Source of the DNA: Maniola hyperantus
Taxonomy: Eukaryota > Arthropoda > Insecta > Lepidoptera > Nymphalidae
NCBI RefSeq assembly: GCF_902806685.2
Contig: NC_048545.1
Span: forward strand, 1,637,001 to 1,701,000
Reading direction: 5' to 3'
DNA: 64,000 nucleotides
Every line of letters begins with the position of its first letter. Position 1 is the first letter of the stretch. This document shows positions 45,301 through 51,891 of this stretch, piece by piece. The position numbers and the translations under genes are program-made. Under the pieces are notes generated by a model. That model saw only the letters and a list, made by a program, of their open reading frames with translations. It was not told where the DNA came from and made no database searches.

Positions 45301-48300
45301 TCCACGGGACTCTTCAAGTTTCATGGTATGCATGTATTACTAGGCAGTTGTTATTATATTTAACTAGCTACCCCGGCATTTTTTTAAATTTTTCTCTCCG
45401 TAACAATCATCCTCGTACTTCAAGGAATATTATAAAAAAAGAATTAGCGAAATCGGTTCAGTTGTTCTCGAGATTTGCGATCAGCAACACATTCAGCTTT
45501 TCATTTTTATATATAGAGATGAGTTTCTATTTTATGGTCATAGTAAATAAATAGAAATCAATAACTACACCAAATTCAATATAATTTTTTTCGATGATAT
45601 TTTTAGGGATCTCCCGTTCCTTCACCCGCAAGCTTCACGAATGGGAGAAATCCAGAGGCATAGCCCCTGAAGCATCCACGTCGGCCCTCCTCAACGCCGC
45701 TCGGAAGGGCAAGCTGCCCTCCTCTCAACTCACGCGCACGCAGTCCGATGGCAGTGTCGCACCATCTGCAGGGTCCGGTCGAATGCATGCGTCGAGTCTG
45801 AGCGTCAATGATGCCGATGATTTTGAGTCCGAATACGAGAGGGAGCATTCGGTAAGTTTTCAGTTTTAAGATTGCTGTTTATTTTTTTTTACTAGGAAAA
45901 TCAGTAGCTTCCGGCTTGGAACATAACTAGACGTAACTGTCAAAAATTTACTAAATAGCATTACTTTAAAAAAATACGTGTTCTGAACGCATTTGACTAG
46001 TTACTTCTACCCCAGTTGGACGGAGCCGACGAATGTGATGCCAGCAACGCCCGTTCAGCAGTTCTTGTAGAAGTTGAAGCGGAAGAGATCTGCACAGCTG
46101 CCCCGCTAGTGGCAGTGTCGCCTCGACACACCCCTCAGAAGCCGGTGTATACGTACGGGCAGGCTGAGGCCAGGCATCTGTGCGAGACCAGCTCTGCTAT
46201 CACTGGCACTGCTGTGGTACAACCCAATGGCTCAGGTAAGTTCTGGTGGAAGTGGAAGCGGAAGAGATCTGCACAGCTGCCCCGCTAGTAGCAGTGTAGC
46301 CTCGACACCCCCCTCACAAGCCAGTCTACAGTATGGACAGGCTGAGGCCAGGCAGCTGTGCGAGACCAGCTCTGCCATCACTGGCACTGCTGTGGTACAA
46401 CCCAATGGCTCAGGTAAGTTCTGGTAGAAGTGGAAGCGGAAGAGATCTGCGTACTCGTACGGGCAGGCTGAGGTGAGGTATCTGTGCGAGACCAGCTCTG
46501 CCATGTTAATCTGTGGTACTGGGTACAACCCAATGTAGTTACTTATAAGATTAGCATCATGACTTCCTTATTTATAATAATGTATTTTTTCTTTTTCGAC
46601 AGTCATTCTATCGGATTCCCGTAGCGTGATGACAAAAGAACAAAGTACGAGTACAATCAAAATGACCACGTCTCGTGAACAGGTAGCCCAGTGCGTTTAT
46701 TTCTATATTTCATTCGTTAATTTTTTAAATCTGTTTTAAATTCTATGTTATCACGACATGAAAGAATTTCAGGTAATATCTCTAGCAATTGTCAGATTCC
46801 CTTAAAATTGATTGAGTGCTTATTGAAAAAAGAAGAACAAACAACTGCACTTTTGTATTTATAATATTTGTAGGGATTAATATACCAACCCATTTCAATT
46901 TCCAGACATCAATGCAAGAAAGAAATTCTAGAGCAAAGATGACTAGGCAAGCAAGCATAGAAGAAGATGCAAAGTTTATAAGACAAACAATTGAAGTAAT
47001 AGAAAGAGGGAGTTCCAGTCGATTCAAAGAAGATACTAGATCAGATATTCAAAAAGAAGTCATATACGAAAAGCCAACACCGGCTCCAACTAGCAAAAGT
47101 TCCAGTTTAAAAAGCTTAAGACAACTTGATAATTTAAAAGACACAAAAAACGGTAAAGGTAGTAATGATGATATGAAGGATGAAAACAAACGTAAAGATT
47201 TCGATAAAAATAATGGTAAAAAGAAGTCCAAATCTCGAGCGAGGCTTGAAAGGGAGCAATCAAAACCATCTGAGAGTGATAGTGATCCAGAAGTCGATAC
47301 AGTGACTGTCGAAATCCCAAGAAGACGTAAACGACAGCGCAGGCCTTCAGAACGGCCAAGAACTCCTCCCACATCAATACATTCTGATTCTGATGGAGAA
47401 GTAAGCTTTCTTATCCAATTTCTAAACAGTTCGTAGCTTTAAAATAATGTGAGTTTAAAAATGGATAATTTTCAATGAATGAGGTACGGTTTGAAAATCT
47501 TACCAAGTGTACTTAGATCTACAGTAGTTTGTGAATGCAAGTGGCTGAAGATTTCTTTAAAATTCAATACGGACACAAAATAATCAGCATTTTTTGCGAT
47601 CGGTAATTTTAAATTTCAAAATTATAACAATTTAAAAATCAAAAAACCAGCTTTGGTGATGAACTCGTGGTTATTCTCAGGGACCTATAAATTACGCAAG
47701 TAACCTTCAACTTTTTCAACGTACCAGGACCCAGGACCGTCATCTTAATAAATTGTTAACGCAAACCCAACTCGCAATAAATATTATGTGTAAAAAATGA
47801 ATTCTCGTGCGCCAATTCACTTTATGTATCAAATTTCATGTCAAAAGTAAGATTCTAGTCCTTACTTTAAATTCTTTTGAATTATTAAAATTGGCCCGTG
47901 AAAAGTCATTATTTACGGACTATACCTACCTACATTTTAACGTAAATCTTATTCATCTACTACTGCTACTAAACTATTGTTACAGGTCTTCGTGTTAAGA
48001 CTCAAAGCACCACATCAGAGAGACGTTTCCCCTGAAGTGATAGTAAAAACGACTAGAAAAATCTTCTCGCCTGTTGTACGAAGCGGTGAATCAATCCCCA
48101 GAGCTGTGATACCAGTTAACGTTGAAGACTTGGATGACGTCAGACCGATCCCACTTAGCCGCAAATCTGAGTGCAGACAAGTAGAACAGCAACAAAAACA
48201 AGAATTAGACAAGTCTAAAAGTGCGGGTGATATTCAGGAAGAGCAGAGGTCTAGGAGACCGCCCTTGCCACTATCCCCACCTTCACAAAGAAAACCTCCA

Positions 48301-51300
48301 TTAAAAGAAGCATCTCCATCTATTCGTATTATGATTCAACGATACAATCAGAAAATTAATGAAGAAGGTAAAATTATTATCAACGATTTCTTAAAATTAT
48401 GTGATATTTTAACCAGTATGTCTTATCTTAATTCCTGTACTCATAACAGAAATTGCTCAAGAGAGACTCGCTTTAAAAGACTTATTGATTCAGGAAACAG
48501 ATAATTCAACTCTCGACTAGGTTTCTTTAAACCCCAATTTTCATTGCAATATTTTCGATATATGAGAATAAATTCAGAGATAAATAAATGAAGAGAGAAA
48601 TTTCACTGTAGGTCATTTTTAATGGTAAAGGAAAAGGTCGAATGGAAACCTGTATCCCTGGAGAGTTCTTCATAATATTTTCAAAGGTGTGTGAAGTCTG
48701 CTAATCCACACTTGGTTAGTTGGTTAGCACGCTTGATGGACTTGGCCCAAACCTTTCTCAGTTTGAGAGTAAGCCCATGATTTTATTATTCGTGGGCCGG
48801 TGATGCGTTGAAATGATGAAGACATGCATTAACATTTTAGGTCCTGGATCAGGCGGCAGTAGCGGTGCATCTTCCCCAGCCTGGCGATCGCCCAAATCTG
48901 AACGGCGGCGACCTCCTGACATGCCTGTTAGTGTTAATATTAGGTAATCAATGAGTAAACTACTACTTGTGCAATGGGTGATTTTTCAGTCTATTTCTAT
49001 ATCGCCTGCTTATTTATCTTCTATAGGATATACTTTGATCTTCACGACCTTTCTTCACCTTTACCGTTCTACTACAGAACAACTAAAATCCTGAGGCATC
49101 CTTATGTGGTCGGCATCCAATTTACTTCCGTGAATGGTTTTTGCTCAACGTTATAGGCATATAGGATGGAATGTCATTTCAGCGTCCATGTTGCCTGCCA
49201 CGTATAATTTAAGTACTTTCAAGGCAAAATTGAAAGAGCATCTTTAAGGTAAGCGCGATCCAATCCTCATTGCTTCCATTAACCATGATTGTCCTCAAGC
49301 GCAAGGGTAGCTCACAACAAAAAAATGTTGGCATGCATTAAAGCGCAACGGTAGGAGTGCTTCTGCTGTAGCGCGGTTGGTTTTTCAGTCAACCTTTCGT
49401 TTCCCGAGCGTTATAAATCCTCTCCATTGTGTTCCAAAGTCTTATTTACCTGAGACCAACTCTAAATACATTATTTTTTAAAGCAAAATCACGTTCATTT
49501 AATTTAATTTCAGAAATAACCCGTTCCTAGAGAGGGAAGTCCAGAAATCAGCAAGCGCCTGTCAGCTTTCCCGACGAGAACAGTCGTCTGTTGAAAAACG
49601 TCTCACACCAACACCACAACCACAAGATGGCGTCCTGAAATCCCACAGCGCAAACGTTTTACACCCTGAACAAGAGGTTGAAGAAACCCCTCCAAAGATT
49701 GAGGATAGCCAAGAAACCATCCAGACTATCACAGGAAGCACAGATACCATAATCCCAAACATAAAAAAAGATTTACCTATCAAGGAAAGAGAAAAATCAC
49801 CTGTACTGCTCCCAGTTTTAAGACAGCAGTCGGAGATAACAATTCCTACACTATCCAGGTTTATGCCACAGAATCCTTGTAATTACGAGAGATCCATGTC
49901 CGCGGTGGAAACCCCGGCTTTGACTAAAGAGGCAGAAGCTATGAACGCCAGGTTTTCGGAAAGAGCCGCTCGGATAAGGGCGGCTAGAGATAAGTTTCTA
50001 GCATCATCATCAGCCGTTCCTTTGAGACGTGAGGGGACGAGTTCCGCAAGTGATTTGAGGCCAGCTGATCGGTAAGAATAATACCTAACTATTTATACTT
50101 AAATAAAACATGATAAGTATATATAATTTTTTTTTTATCAGTATGACTAGTTGGCCCTTGGCTGTAATCTCGCCTCTAAGGCGCCATCTCCACGGACGAG
50201 AGAATCGCGGCGATAGTCTCGCCGTGTGACAAAATTCGATACAAACTCTTTGGAACTATCTTCACAGGGTGATACGACGAGTGGAGTGACTCTGGACAAG
50301 TATAACGTCACGGATTCGTCGCGTCTCGCGGCGATACCATTGGGCTCGCGACGATACCGCCACGTTACGCCACAGTTGAAAGGCGCAACAATGCGTTGCG
50401 GTCACGTCACTCTGCGATCCGTTGCGGTCTCATGGCGTCCCGTTGCGACAACACGCTGGCGGAATTATCGTTGTACCGTGGAGATTATTCGACGAAAGTA
50501 GGACCGACTCATTGCAATCCTCTCGTCTATGGAGATGGCGCCTAATCGTTCCTTACCACCACGTGAAATTGAAAATGCCAATATTTCCATCAGGTCAAAC
50601 CGCGTCAGTTGTGGAAGTGACGTCACAGAAGATCAGAGCAGTGCACAAGAGGCAGCTCTCGGCCGGAGCGCGTCGACTGGCATGGTCAATGTGGACAGAG
50701 ACGCTTGGCAGAGGATTGCTGAGGGTTCGTTGATTTTTGCAAAGCTTTATAACTTCTTAGTTTCTTAGTTATCATCATCATTTCAAGCCATCGCCAGTCA
50801 ACTATTGAGCCGGATCTCCTTTCAGAATGAGAAGTGTTAGGCCCTATGTCCTTCATCATATTAACCAAGTGCAGATTGGCAGCACCTTTGTGGACAACTC
50901 TCATGCGTGCAGGTTTCCTCAAGATGTTTTCCCTCACCGTTAAAGCAACTGATATTTAAATGTTTGAAATCCACATACCTATCTACTAATGAATACTACC
51001 TAATAGTACTTACCTAATTACATAAACTCCGTAAATTCAATTTGATTGGTCGGTGTTAGATTCGGAAAAAGGCGCGGCCACCTATCAGCAGTCAGAGAGG
51101 CTTGTGTTAACCATGAACTTGCGCAAAGTAACGCATGCTAGTATAGTACAAGTCGAGATGGCGATCTGGGAGGAAACGCCCCGCACACCCACGCAGCCTC
51201 CACGCTAACCCGGTGCGGGCGAGCGCGGTTGACATGCCGGTGTGCGGGCGTCCCCTCGCCTCATACCCCTGTTGCCATCTCAACCTGTCGTGGACTGTAC

Positions 51301-51886
51301 CTACCTACTAGTAAGTACCTATAACATGGCGGAAACACACGAGTAGATATTATAGACCAGAGGGGAAGCTTCACACTAGCTCACGCACACCACGACGTGT
51401 CACGGACGCTCCGTGCGCCCAGTTTGGCGGCAAACGGAGCGTCCGTTACAAGTCGTGGTGTGCGTGAGCTGCGCTAGAGTGAGTGAACCTACAGCCAGCC
51501 GCTAGTATGAAGCTTCCCCTCTGGTCTATATATCCACTCGTGTGGCGGAAATATCTACGCACTTCGCTGGAATATGCTTCCCCTCGCGCTTCCCCGCAGC
51601 TCGCCCGTTTTCGCCTATCCAGTACCGGTGCCAACGCGAGCGCGTTGCATGACGTCACTAAGCCAGGTTTGCAGATATTTCCGCCGGCTTATACCTCCGG
51701 ACTTGCTTTTCTGATTCTGACACCAAATAAATAACGCAATGCTTGTCATGTTCAGGTCCTCGTCGAGAGCGGCCCCGCTCGAGGTTCAGCCTGGCGCGGC
51801 TGGCGGCCAAGCTGCGGCGGAAGGAGGAGAGCGCAGTGTCGCGACTGTGTCGCCAGAGCCTCTTCGTGCAGTTGCGGAAACAGTGA
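18393..51886 (+). CDS. Large 17-exon gene for an unrecognised 1423-residue coiled-coil/scaffold-like protein
   Basis: Coding exons: 18393-19231, 19680-19912, 20867-20934, 21870-22092, 22805-22987, 44043-44171, 44763-44906, 45218-45325, 45607-45851, 46016-46235, 46603-46682, 46906-47400, 47986-48367, 48841-48943, 49514-50071, 50594-50724, 51756-51886. All have GT/AG borders and matching phases, and the sum, 4272 nt, is a whole number of codons. The ATG is the first Met after an in-frame stop at 18309-18311. Exon 1 encodes a charged coiled coil (about residues 90-208) and an R/S-rich segment ending W-T-R-V-K-A-A-F-K. Exon 5 repeats W-S-R-V-K-R-A-F. Exons 7-9 hold three copies of a D/S-F-x-K-K-x-x-E-W-x-R-M-K-like motif. 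The rest is Pro/Ser/Arg-rich and probably disordered. No signal peptide or membrane span. I do not recognise the family; a cytoskeletal or scaffold role is a guess. Exons in the 21-kb intron 5 could have been missed. Confidence 0.85.
19929..20118 (+). mobile_element. Lep1-like Helitron (family A) 16 bp after the exon 2 donor, 3' truncated
   Basis: It starts TCTAAATATATAAAAGG, 16 bases after the donor GT at 19913. The CTAG end and hairpin are lost. A SINE family-G fragment follows at about 20128-20200. Confidence 0.75.
20588..20749 (+). mobile_element. Family E repeat, internally deleted
   Basis: Both ends of the repeat (AAGTGCCAGTCAGGCTCGCG and GAGGTACGGAACCCT) are present, but the middle 300 or so bases are missing. 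The stretch 20201-20587 has nothing I can name. Confidence 0.65.
20942..21382 (+). mobile_element. Two Lep1-like Helitron copies in tandem, 7 bp after the exon 3 donor
   Basis: Copy 1 is 20942-21166 and copy 2 is 21167-21382. The TC start of copy 2 directly follows the CTAG of copy 1. The two are nearly identical, so the duplication is recent. The left end lies 7 bases after the exon 3 donor at 20935. Confidence 0.85.
21575..21797 (+). mobile_element. Lep1-like Helitron (family B)
   Basis: It starts TCCATACTAATATTATAAAT and ends CACCTAG, with a (TGTC)n tract and a TCCACGCGGGC segment. It lies 72 bases upstream of exon 4. Confidence 0.75.
22216..22589 (-). pseudogene. RTE-type LINE 3' fragment with a 14-bp target duplication
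   Basis: A 120-codon minus frame without stops carries the RTE RT C-terminus (Q-R-A-M-E-R-A-M-L, L-K-W-Q-W-A-G-H, V-G-R-P-P-T-R-W-T-D-D, ending Q-W-T-Q-I-G). It is followed by a short (GATT)n tail. AATATAATGCACAC occurs on both sides (22203-22216 and 22590-22603), as expected for a 5'-truncated target-primed insertion. Confidence 0.85.
22613..22720 (+). pseudogene. Oppositely oriented RTE fragment
   Basis: The plus strand encodes the segment that normally precedes the neighbouring fragment in RTE proteins (V-F-E-Q-C-V-L-P-V-M-T-Y-G-S-E-T-W, ending L-R-V-T). It lies just beyond the right target duplication of the minus fragment. Confidence 0.75.
23005..23210 (+). mobile_element. Lep1-like Helitron (family B) 17 bp after the exon 5 donor
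   Basis: It starts TCCAGACTAATATTATAAAT 17 bases after the donor at 22988. The right end decays after GGACGAAGTAG. Further family-B remnants follow at about 23690-23845 and 23884-24103. Confidence 0.7.
23690..24103 (+). mobile_element. Two degenerate family B copies
   Basis: Each has TAGGCTACTTTTTATC and a CCTAAATCCA(T/C)GCGGACGAAGT box. The first lacks its left end and the second lacks CTAG. Confidence 0.6.
24104..24994. other. Intron stretch, nothing recognised
   Basis: AT-rich part of intron 5 with no exon-like frame and no repeat I can name. Confidence 0.45.
24995..25224 (-). mobile_element. Lep1-like Helitron (family A)
   Basis: Minus orientation, with CTAG at the left end and TATATATTTAGA at the right, and a (CAGT)n tract. 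A SINE family-I fragment (25270-25417, minus) follows. Confidence 0.75.
25270..25417 (-). mobile_element. SINE family I, 5' part
   Basis: The reverse strand carries the A/B-box head and the start of the body; the tail part is missing. Confidence 0.65.
25709..25933 (-). mobile_element. Lep1-like Helitron (family A), full length
   Basis: CTAG at the left, TATATATTTAGA at the right, (CAGT)n, and flanks consistent with A/T insertion. Confidence 0.8.
26359..26607 (-). mobile_element. Lep1-like Helitron (family B), sister of 13815-14176
   Basis: Minus orientation, with CTAG at the left, AACAAACCAAC repeats, and GCATTTATAATAAGGGTACTGA at the right end. This copy has no internal foldback, so it serves as the reference for the copy in IYD. 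Confidence 0.75.
26807..27807. repeat. CpG-rich minisatellite, 13 units of about 76-78 bp
   Basis: Units start TGACATGCCACAGATATTTC at 26807, 26885, 26961, 27039, 27115, 27191, 27267, 27337, 27413, 27489, 27567, 27643 and 27721. Most are 76 or 78 bp, differing by one CCG/CC slippage, and one is 70 bp. The 7th and 13th units share a variant (TGTCTAAGACGAC, CAGCCACGCC), suggesting a six-unit higher-order block. Because 76 is not a multiple of three the frames shift between units, so the open frames here are not coding. Confidence 0.95.
27808..28271. other. Intron stretch with a (TA)n microsatellite
   Basis: No gene seen. A (TA)n tract lies at about 28231-28267, directly before the SINE at 28272. 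Confidence 0.5.
28272..28602 (+). mobile_element. tRNA-derived SINE (family I), full length
   Basis: Starts GACGACATCCCTGGCGCAGTGG (A box, broken here across 18 bases of fit) with GAGTTCGATTCCCGG as B box. The body then ends in an A-rich tail at 28591-28600. This is the best reference copy of the family in the window. Confidence 0.8.
28631..28773 (+). mobile_element. hAT-like MITE (family F) with 8-bp target duplication
   Basis: Ends TCAGTGGCGTGCA and the CACGCCACTA side. The flanks CTGATAAC and CTGATAAG match at 7 of 8 bases. Confidence 0.75.
29050..29292 (-). pseudogene. CR1/Jockey-type LINE coding fragment
   Basis: The minus strand encodes E-Y-F-G-H-x-M-R-N-S-K-Y-x-L-L-Q-L-I-I and G-R-R-x-P-G-R-R-R-x-S-W-L-K-N-L, hallmarks of an insect non-LTR reverse transcriptase C-terminal region. 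Short and truncated at both ends. Confidence 0.75.
29466..29695 (-). mobile_element. SINE family G fragment with a small palindrome
   Basis: Reverse-oriented SINE body. At 29651-29673 CATTGATTTA is repeated inverted (3-nt loop), and the adjoining CTCACCGT is duplicated, so the palindrome was added to the SINE. Confidence 0.6.
30113..42320 (-). CDS. Eight-exon gene for a secreted helical protein, nested in the large gene's intron 5
   Basis: Coding exons, 5' to 3' on the minus strand: 42267-42320, 40381-40625, 37130-37202, 35624-35742, 34292-34415, 33854-34018, 33218-33313, 30113-30562. Phases match throughout and give 441 residues. Exon 1 is an 18-residue hydrophobic signal peptide (M-V-S-A-V-V-V-L-F-L-F) ending on a consensus GTAAGT donor. 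Exon 2 has a cysteine cluster (E-C-V-C-D-T-C-P-C). The remainder is charged, Lys/Glu/Asp/Leu-rich and probably all alpha-helical, with few cysteines. AATAAA lies about 10 bases after the stop. The exon 3 donor (GTGTTT) is weak and is chosen because it keeps phase; exon 4 might begin three bases earlier. I do not recognise the family. No membrane span beyond the signal peptide. Confidence 0.78.
30727..31119 (+). mobile_element. Two adjoining Helitron-like copies (families B and D)
   Basis: A family-B copy (about 30727-30928, CTAG end) is followed by a family-D copy (30942-31119) that starts TCTCTATATATAAAAATAAA and ends GGTAGCTAG. Family D recurs at 45364-45519 (minus) and 52431-52980. Confidence 0.65.
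31120..31718. other. Intron stretch, nothing recognised
   Basis: AT-rich, no exon or named repeat seen. Confidence 0.45.
31719..31882 (-). mobile_element. Truncated Lep1-like Helitron with an inverted copy of its broken end
   Basis: The family-A body runs to 31882. At its broken left end a 21-base stretch (31719-31739) is the inverted copy, with one mismatch, of 31746-31766. Confidence 0.65.
32118..32577 (-). mobile_element. Family E repeat, near full length
   Basis: Runs from AGGGTTCCGTACCTCAAAAG to CTCGCACTTGGCCGG with a (TGTC)n tract. The same as 39088-39518. Confidence 0.7.
32697..32960 (-). mobile_element. Interspersed repeat (family J)
   Basis: Shares more than 200 bases with 56400-56672 (GGTCACCTGATGTTAAGTG, GCCGATGCGTTGCCGGCC). 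A T-rich run sits at the left border, suggesting a retroposed element with its A-tail on the minus strand. Class not assigned. Confidence 0.6.
32967..33005. repeat. Perfect 18-bp hairpin with 3-nt loop
   Basis: Arms 32967-32984 and 32988-33005 are exact reverse complements around ATA. Confidence 0.85.
33436..33840 (+). mobile_element. Family E repeat, internally duplicated and split by a LINE tail
   Basis: A roughly 95-base segment (CTACC...AAATACCAAATTTCATGATT) occurs twice at about 33450-33640. The copy is interrupted at about 33665-33800 by a LINE 3' end with an (AATA)n tail, then resumes to GTACGGAACCCT. Confidence 0.6.
34474..34689 (-). mobile_element. Lep1-like Helitron (family A)
   Basis: CTAG at the left, TTTATAAATTTAGA at the right, and a short (CAGT)n tract. 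It lies 58 bases upstream (on the gene's strand) of the nested gene's exon 5. Confidence 0.75.
34997..35176 (-). mobile_element. SINE family I, 3' part
   Basis: Tail and body of the SINE in reverse orientation; the head is missing. A SINE family-G stretch follows at about 35255-35335. Confidence 0.65.
35760..36030 (-). pseudogene. RTE-type LINE 3' fragment
   Basis: The minus strand encodes L-E-W-R-P-R-A, G-R-P-P, R-W-I-Q-A-A-Q-D-H-G and Q-Q-W-A-S-I-G in two frames, so at least one frameshift. A (GAT)n tail lies at 35763-35775. Confidence 0.75.
36113..36402 (-). mobile_element. Family E repeat, partial
   Basis: Starts AGGGTTCCGTACCCGAAGG and ends CTCGCACTTGGCCGG; the central part is shortened. 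Confidence 0.65.
36600..36770 (+). pseudogene. RTE-type LINE remnant with (GATGAT)n tail
   Basis: Degenerate match to the RTE C-terminus (GCTTGTGGAAGTCCTTACGA, then GTATCGATTGATGATGATGA). Confidence 0.5.
36790..37070 (+). mobile_element. tRNA-derived SINE (family G), full length
   Basis: Head GATGGCCTAGTGGTTAGGAC (A box) and GCGTTCGATCCC (B box), then the body through GTGAGCCGGATGATG. This is the reference copy for the family. The right end lies 60 bases from the nested gene's exon 3. Confidence 0.8.
37787..38011 (+). mobile_element. Lep1-like Helitron (family A), full length
   Basis: TCTAAATATATAAAAGG start, (GACT)n, and an AAGCTAG end. Confidence 0.8.
38048..38452 (-). CDS. Terminal coding exon of a second nested minus-strand gene
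   Basis: A phase-0 exon follows a TTTCTAG acceptor and runs 134 codons to TAA, with AATAAA overlapping the stop (38047-38052). The product is Lys/Ser/Glu-rich and hydrophilic, with a C-terminal cysteine group (C-S-K-C-I-E-E-G-K-V-C-M-G-N-C). The first residues (L-L-S-I-M-Q-V-G-S-A) could be the end of a signal peptide whose start is in an upstream exon I could not find. It lies between exons 2 and 3 of the secreted-protein gene on the same strand, but its phase does not fit that gene's exon 2. So it is either an intron-nested gene or an alternative product. Not recognised. Confidence 0.6.
   Translation of the reverse strand, partial: LLSIMQVGSADNINFINQTAVKVEVEIKDPEPSQRKKGDAVSKKVAPSVQNSKLELGQRKEITFQDESGAVILRDLPKTAAASQNTSLNVKQSEPTKDGDSKTSVGTVSDQKSCSKCIEEGKVCMGNCPREDRK
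38547..38835 (+). pseudogene. RTE-type LINE 3' fragment with (GATGAT)n tail
   Basis: The plus strand carries the RTE C-terminal segment in broken frames (L-K-W-Q-W-V-G-H, then R-T-T-S-D-E-S-Q-E, then Q-A-A-Q-D-L-G) and ends in a GATGAT run at 38815-38833. Confidence 0.75.
39088..39518 (-). mobile_element. Family E repeat, full length
   Basis: Same unit and orientation as 32118-32577; the two differ by few bases. Confidence 0.7.
39519..40059. other. Intron stretch, nothing recognised
   Basis: T-rich, with degenerate TTATTATTC repeats at about 39700-39775. No exon seen. Confidence 0.45.
40060..40333 (-). mobile_element. SINE family I
   Basis: Reverse orientation, head at the right (GCGCCAGAGAGGTCGTC), with an internal deletion. 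It ends 48 bases before the nested gene's exon 2. Confidence 0.7.
40650..41153 (+). mobile_element. Two Lep1-like Helitron copies in tandem
   Basis: Copy 1 is 40650-40898 and copy 2 is 40899-41153. They are almost identical, including an interrupted (GACT)n tract with the same GAAT variant unit. The junction has lost CTAG from copy 1. This is a recent duplication. Confidence 0.85.
41340..41860 (-). pseudogene. 5'-truncated CR1/Jockey-type LINE with (GAATA)n tail
   Basis: The minus frame 41619-41852 encodes H-x-x-R-T-R-N-K-N-K-L and F-Y-N-K-I-P-x-x-I-L-x-L-P-L-H-K-F-K, typical of the very C-terminus of an insect non-LTR reverse transcriptase. A 3' UTR and a pentanucleotide tail (41342-41364) follow. 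Confidence 0.8.
41922..42150 (+). mobile_element. tRNA-derived SINE (family G)
   Basis: Head TGATAGCCTAGTGGTCC (A box) and GGGATCGATCCC (B box), followed by the body. It lies just downstream, on the plus strand, of the LINE copy. Confidence 0.75.
42534..42658 (-). mobile_element. LINE 3' end with (TAA)n tail
   Basis: Reverse complement of the insert at 33665-33800 (TTAGTGTAATTGG, CGTTCTAATTAAATAATA, then an AATA/TAA run). Confidence 0.6.
42659..43260. other. Intron stretch, nothing recognised
   Basis: AT-rich; only a short Helitron-end remnant at about 42668-42715. Confidence 0.45.
43261..43578. mobile_element. Foldback MITE with perfect 93-bp inverted repeats
   Basis: Arms 43261-43353 and 43486-43578 are identical in reverse complement (start ATAAATACTATCTGTCCCGG). 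The 132-bp centre is GC-rich and contains a run of 17 C. No coding capacity. The perfect arms indicate a recent insertion or conversion. Confidence 0.92.
45364..45519 (-). mobile_element. Helitron-like (family D) in intron 8
   Basis: CTAG at the left, TATATATAGAGA at the right, and a shared core with 30942-31119. It begins 38 bases after the exon 8 donor. Confidence 0.7.
46240..46536 (+). pseudogene. Two decayed tandem copies of exon 10
   Basis: The 3' part of exon 10 plus its donor (46061-46239) is repeated at 46240-46417 and, shortened, at 46418-46536 (periods 179 and 178). Copy 2 has an in-frame stop (GTGTAG) relative to the exon's frame, and copy 3 has deletions. Neither has its own acceptor, so I leave both in intron 10. 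Confidence 0.85.
48617..48800 (+). mobile_element. SINE family G fragment in intron 13
   Basis: Body segment GAGAGTTCTTCATAATATT...GTGTGTGAAGTCTGC; the tRNA-like head is absent. Confidence 0.6.
48985..49250 (+). pseudogene. Non-LTR retrotransposon C-terminal fragment in intron 14
   Basis: The plus strand encodes R-T-T-K-I-L-R-H-P-Y and, in another frame, L-P-A-T-Y-N-L-S-T-F-K-A-K-L-K-E-H-L then a stop, the usual end of an insect Jockey/CR1-type protein. At least one frameshift. Confidence 0.65.
50179..50543. mobile_element. GC-rich MITE in intron 15
   Basis: Terminal inverted repeats of 24 bp begin AGGCGCCATCTCCA; 22 of 24 bases match. The body is about 365 bp and CpG-rich. It ends 50 bases before exon 16. 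A SINE family-I tail remnant lies at 50138-50178. Confidence 0.75.
50773..50962 (-). mobile_element. SINE family G fragment in intron 16
   Basis: Reverse-oriented body ending ACCGTTAAAGCAACTGATAT. Confidence 0.65.
51145..51297. mobile_element. Foldback MITE (family H), copy 3
   Basis: Ends AGTACAAGTCGAGATGGC and GCCATCTCAACCTGTCG; relatives at 8137 and 12896. Confidence 0.65.
51336..51543. mobile_element. Nested foldback
   Basis: Outer arms (CACACGAGTAGATAT...GGGGAAGCTTC and its reverse near 51508-51543) enclose inner arms (CTCACGCACACCACGAC...GGACGCTCCGT and its reverse at about 51435-51473). A further ATATTTCCGCC inverted pair links 51544-51556 with 51672-51684. Confidence 0.7.
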
Positions 51887-51891
51887 ATAAA
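51886..51891 (+). terminator. Poly(A) signal overlapping the stop of the large gene
   Basis: TGA at 51884-51886 is followed by ATAAA, giving AATAAA that shares the last base of the stop codon. A second AATAAA occurs at about 51900. Confidence 0.55.

Noticed and set aside
46227..46427. A frame covering the exon 10 duplicate, considered as a real extra exon
   Set aside because: No acceptor of its own and a stop in the parental frame, so treated as a pseudoexon.
50226..50733. Overlapping open frames of 79-103 codons around exon 16
   Set aside because: The first part is a GC-rich MITE; only 50594-50724 fits the gene's phases and splice sites.
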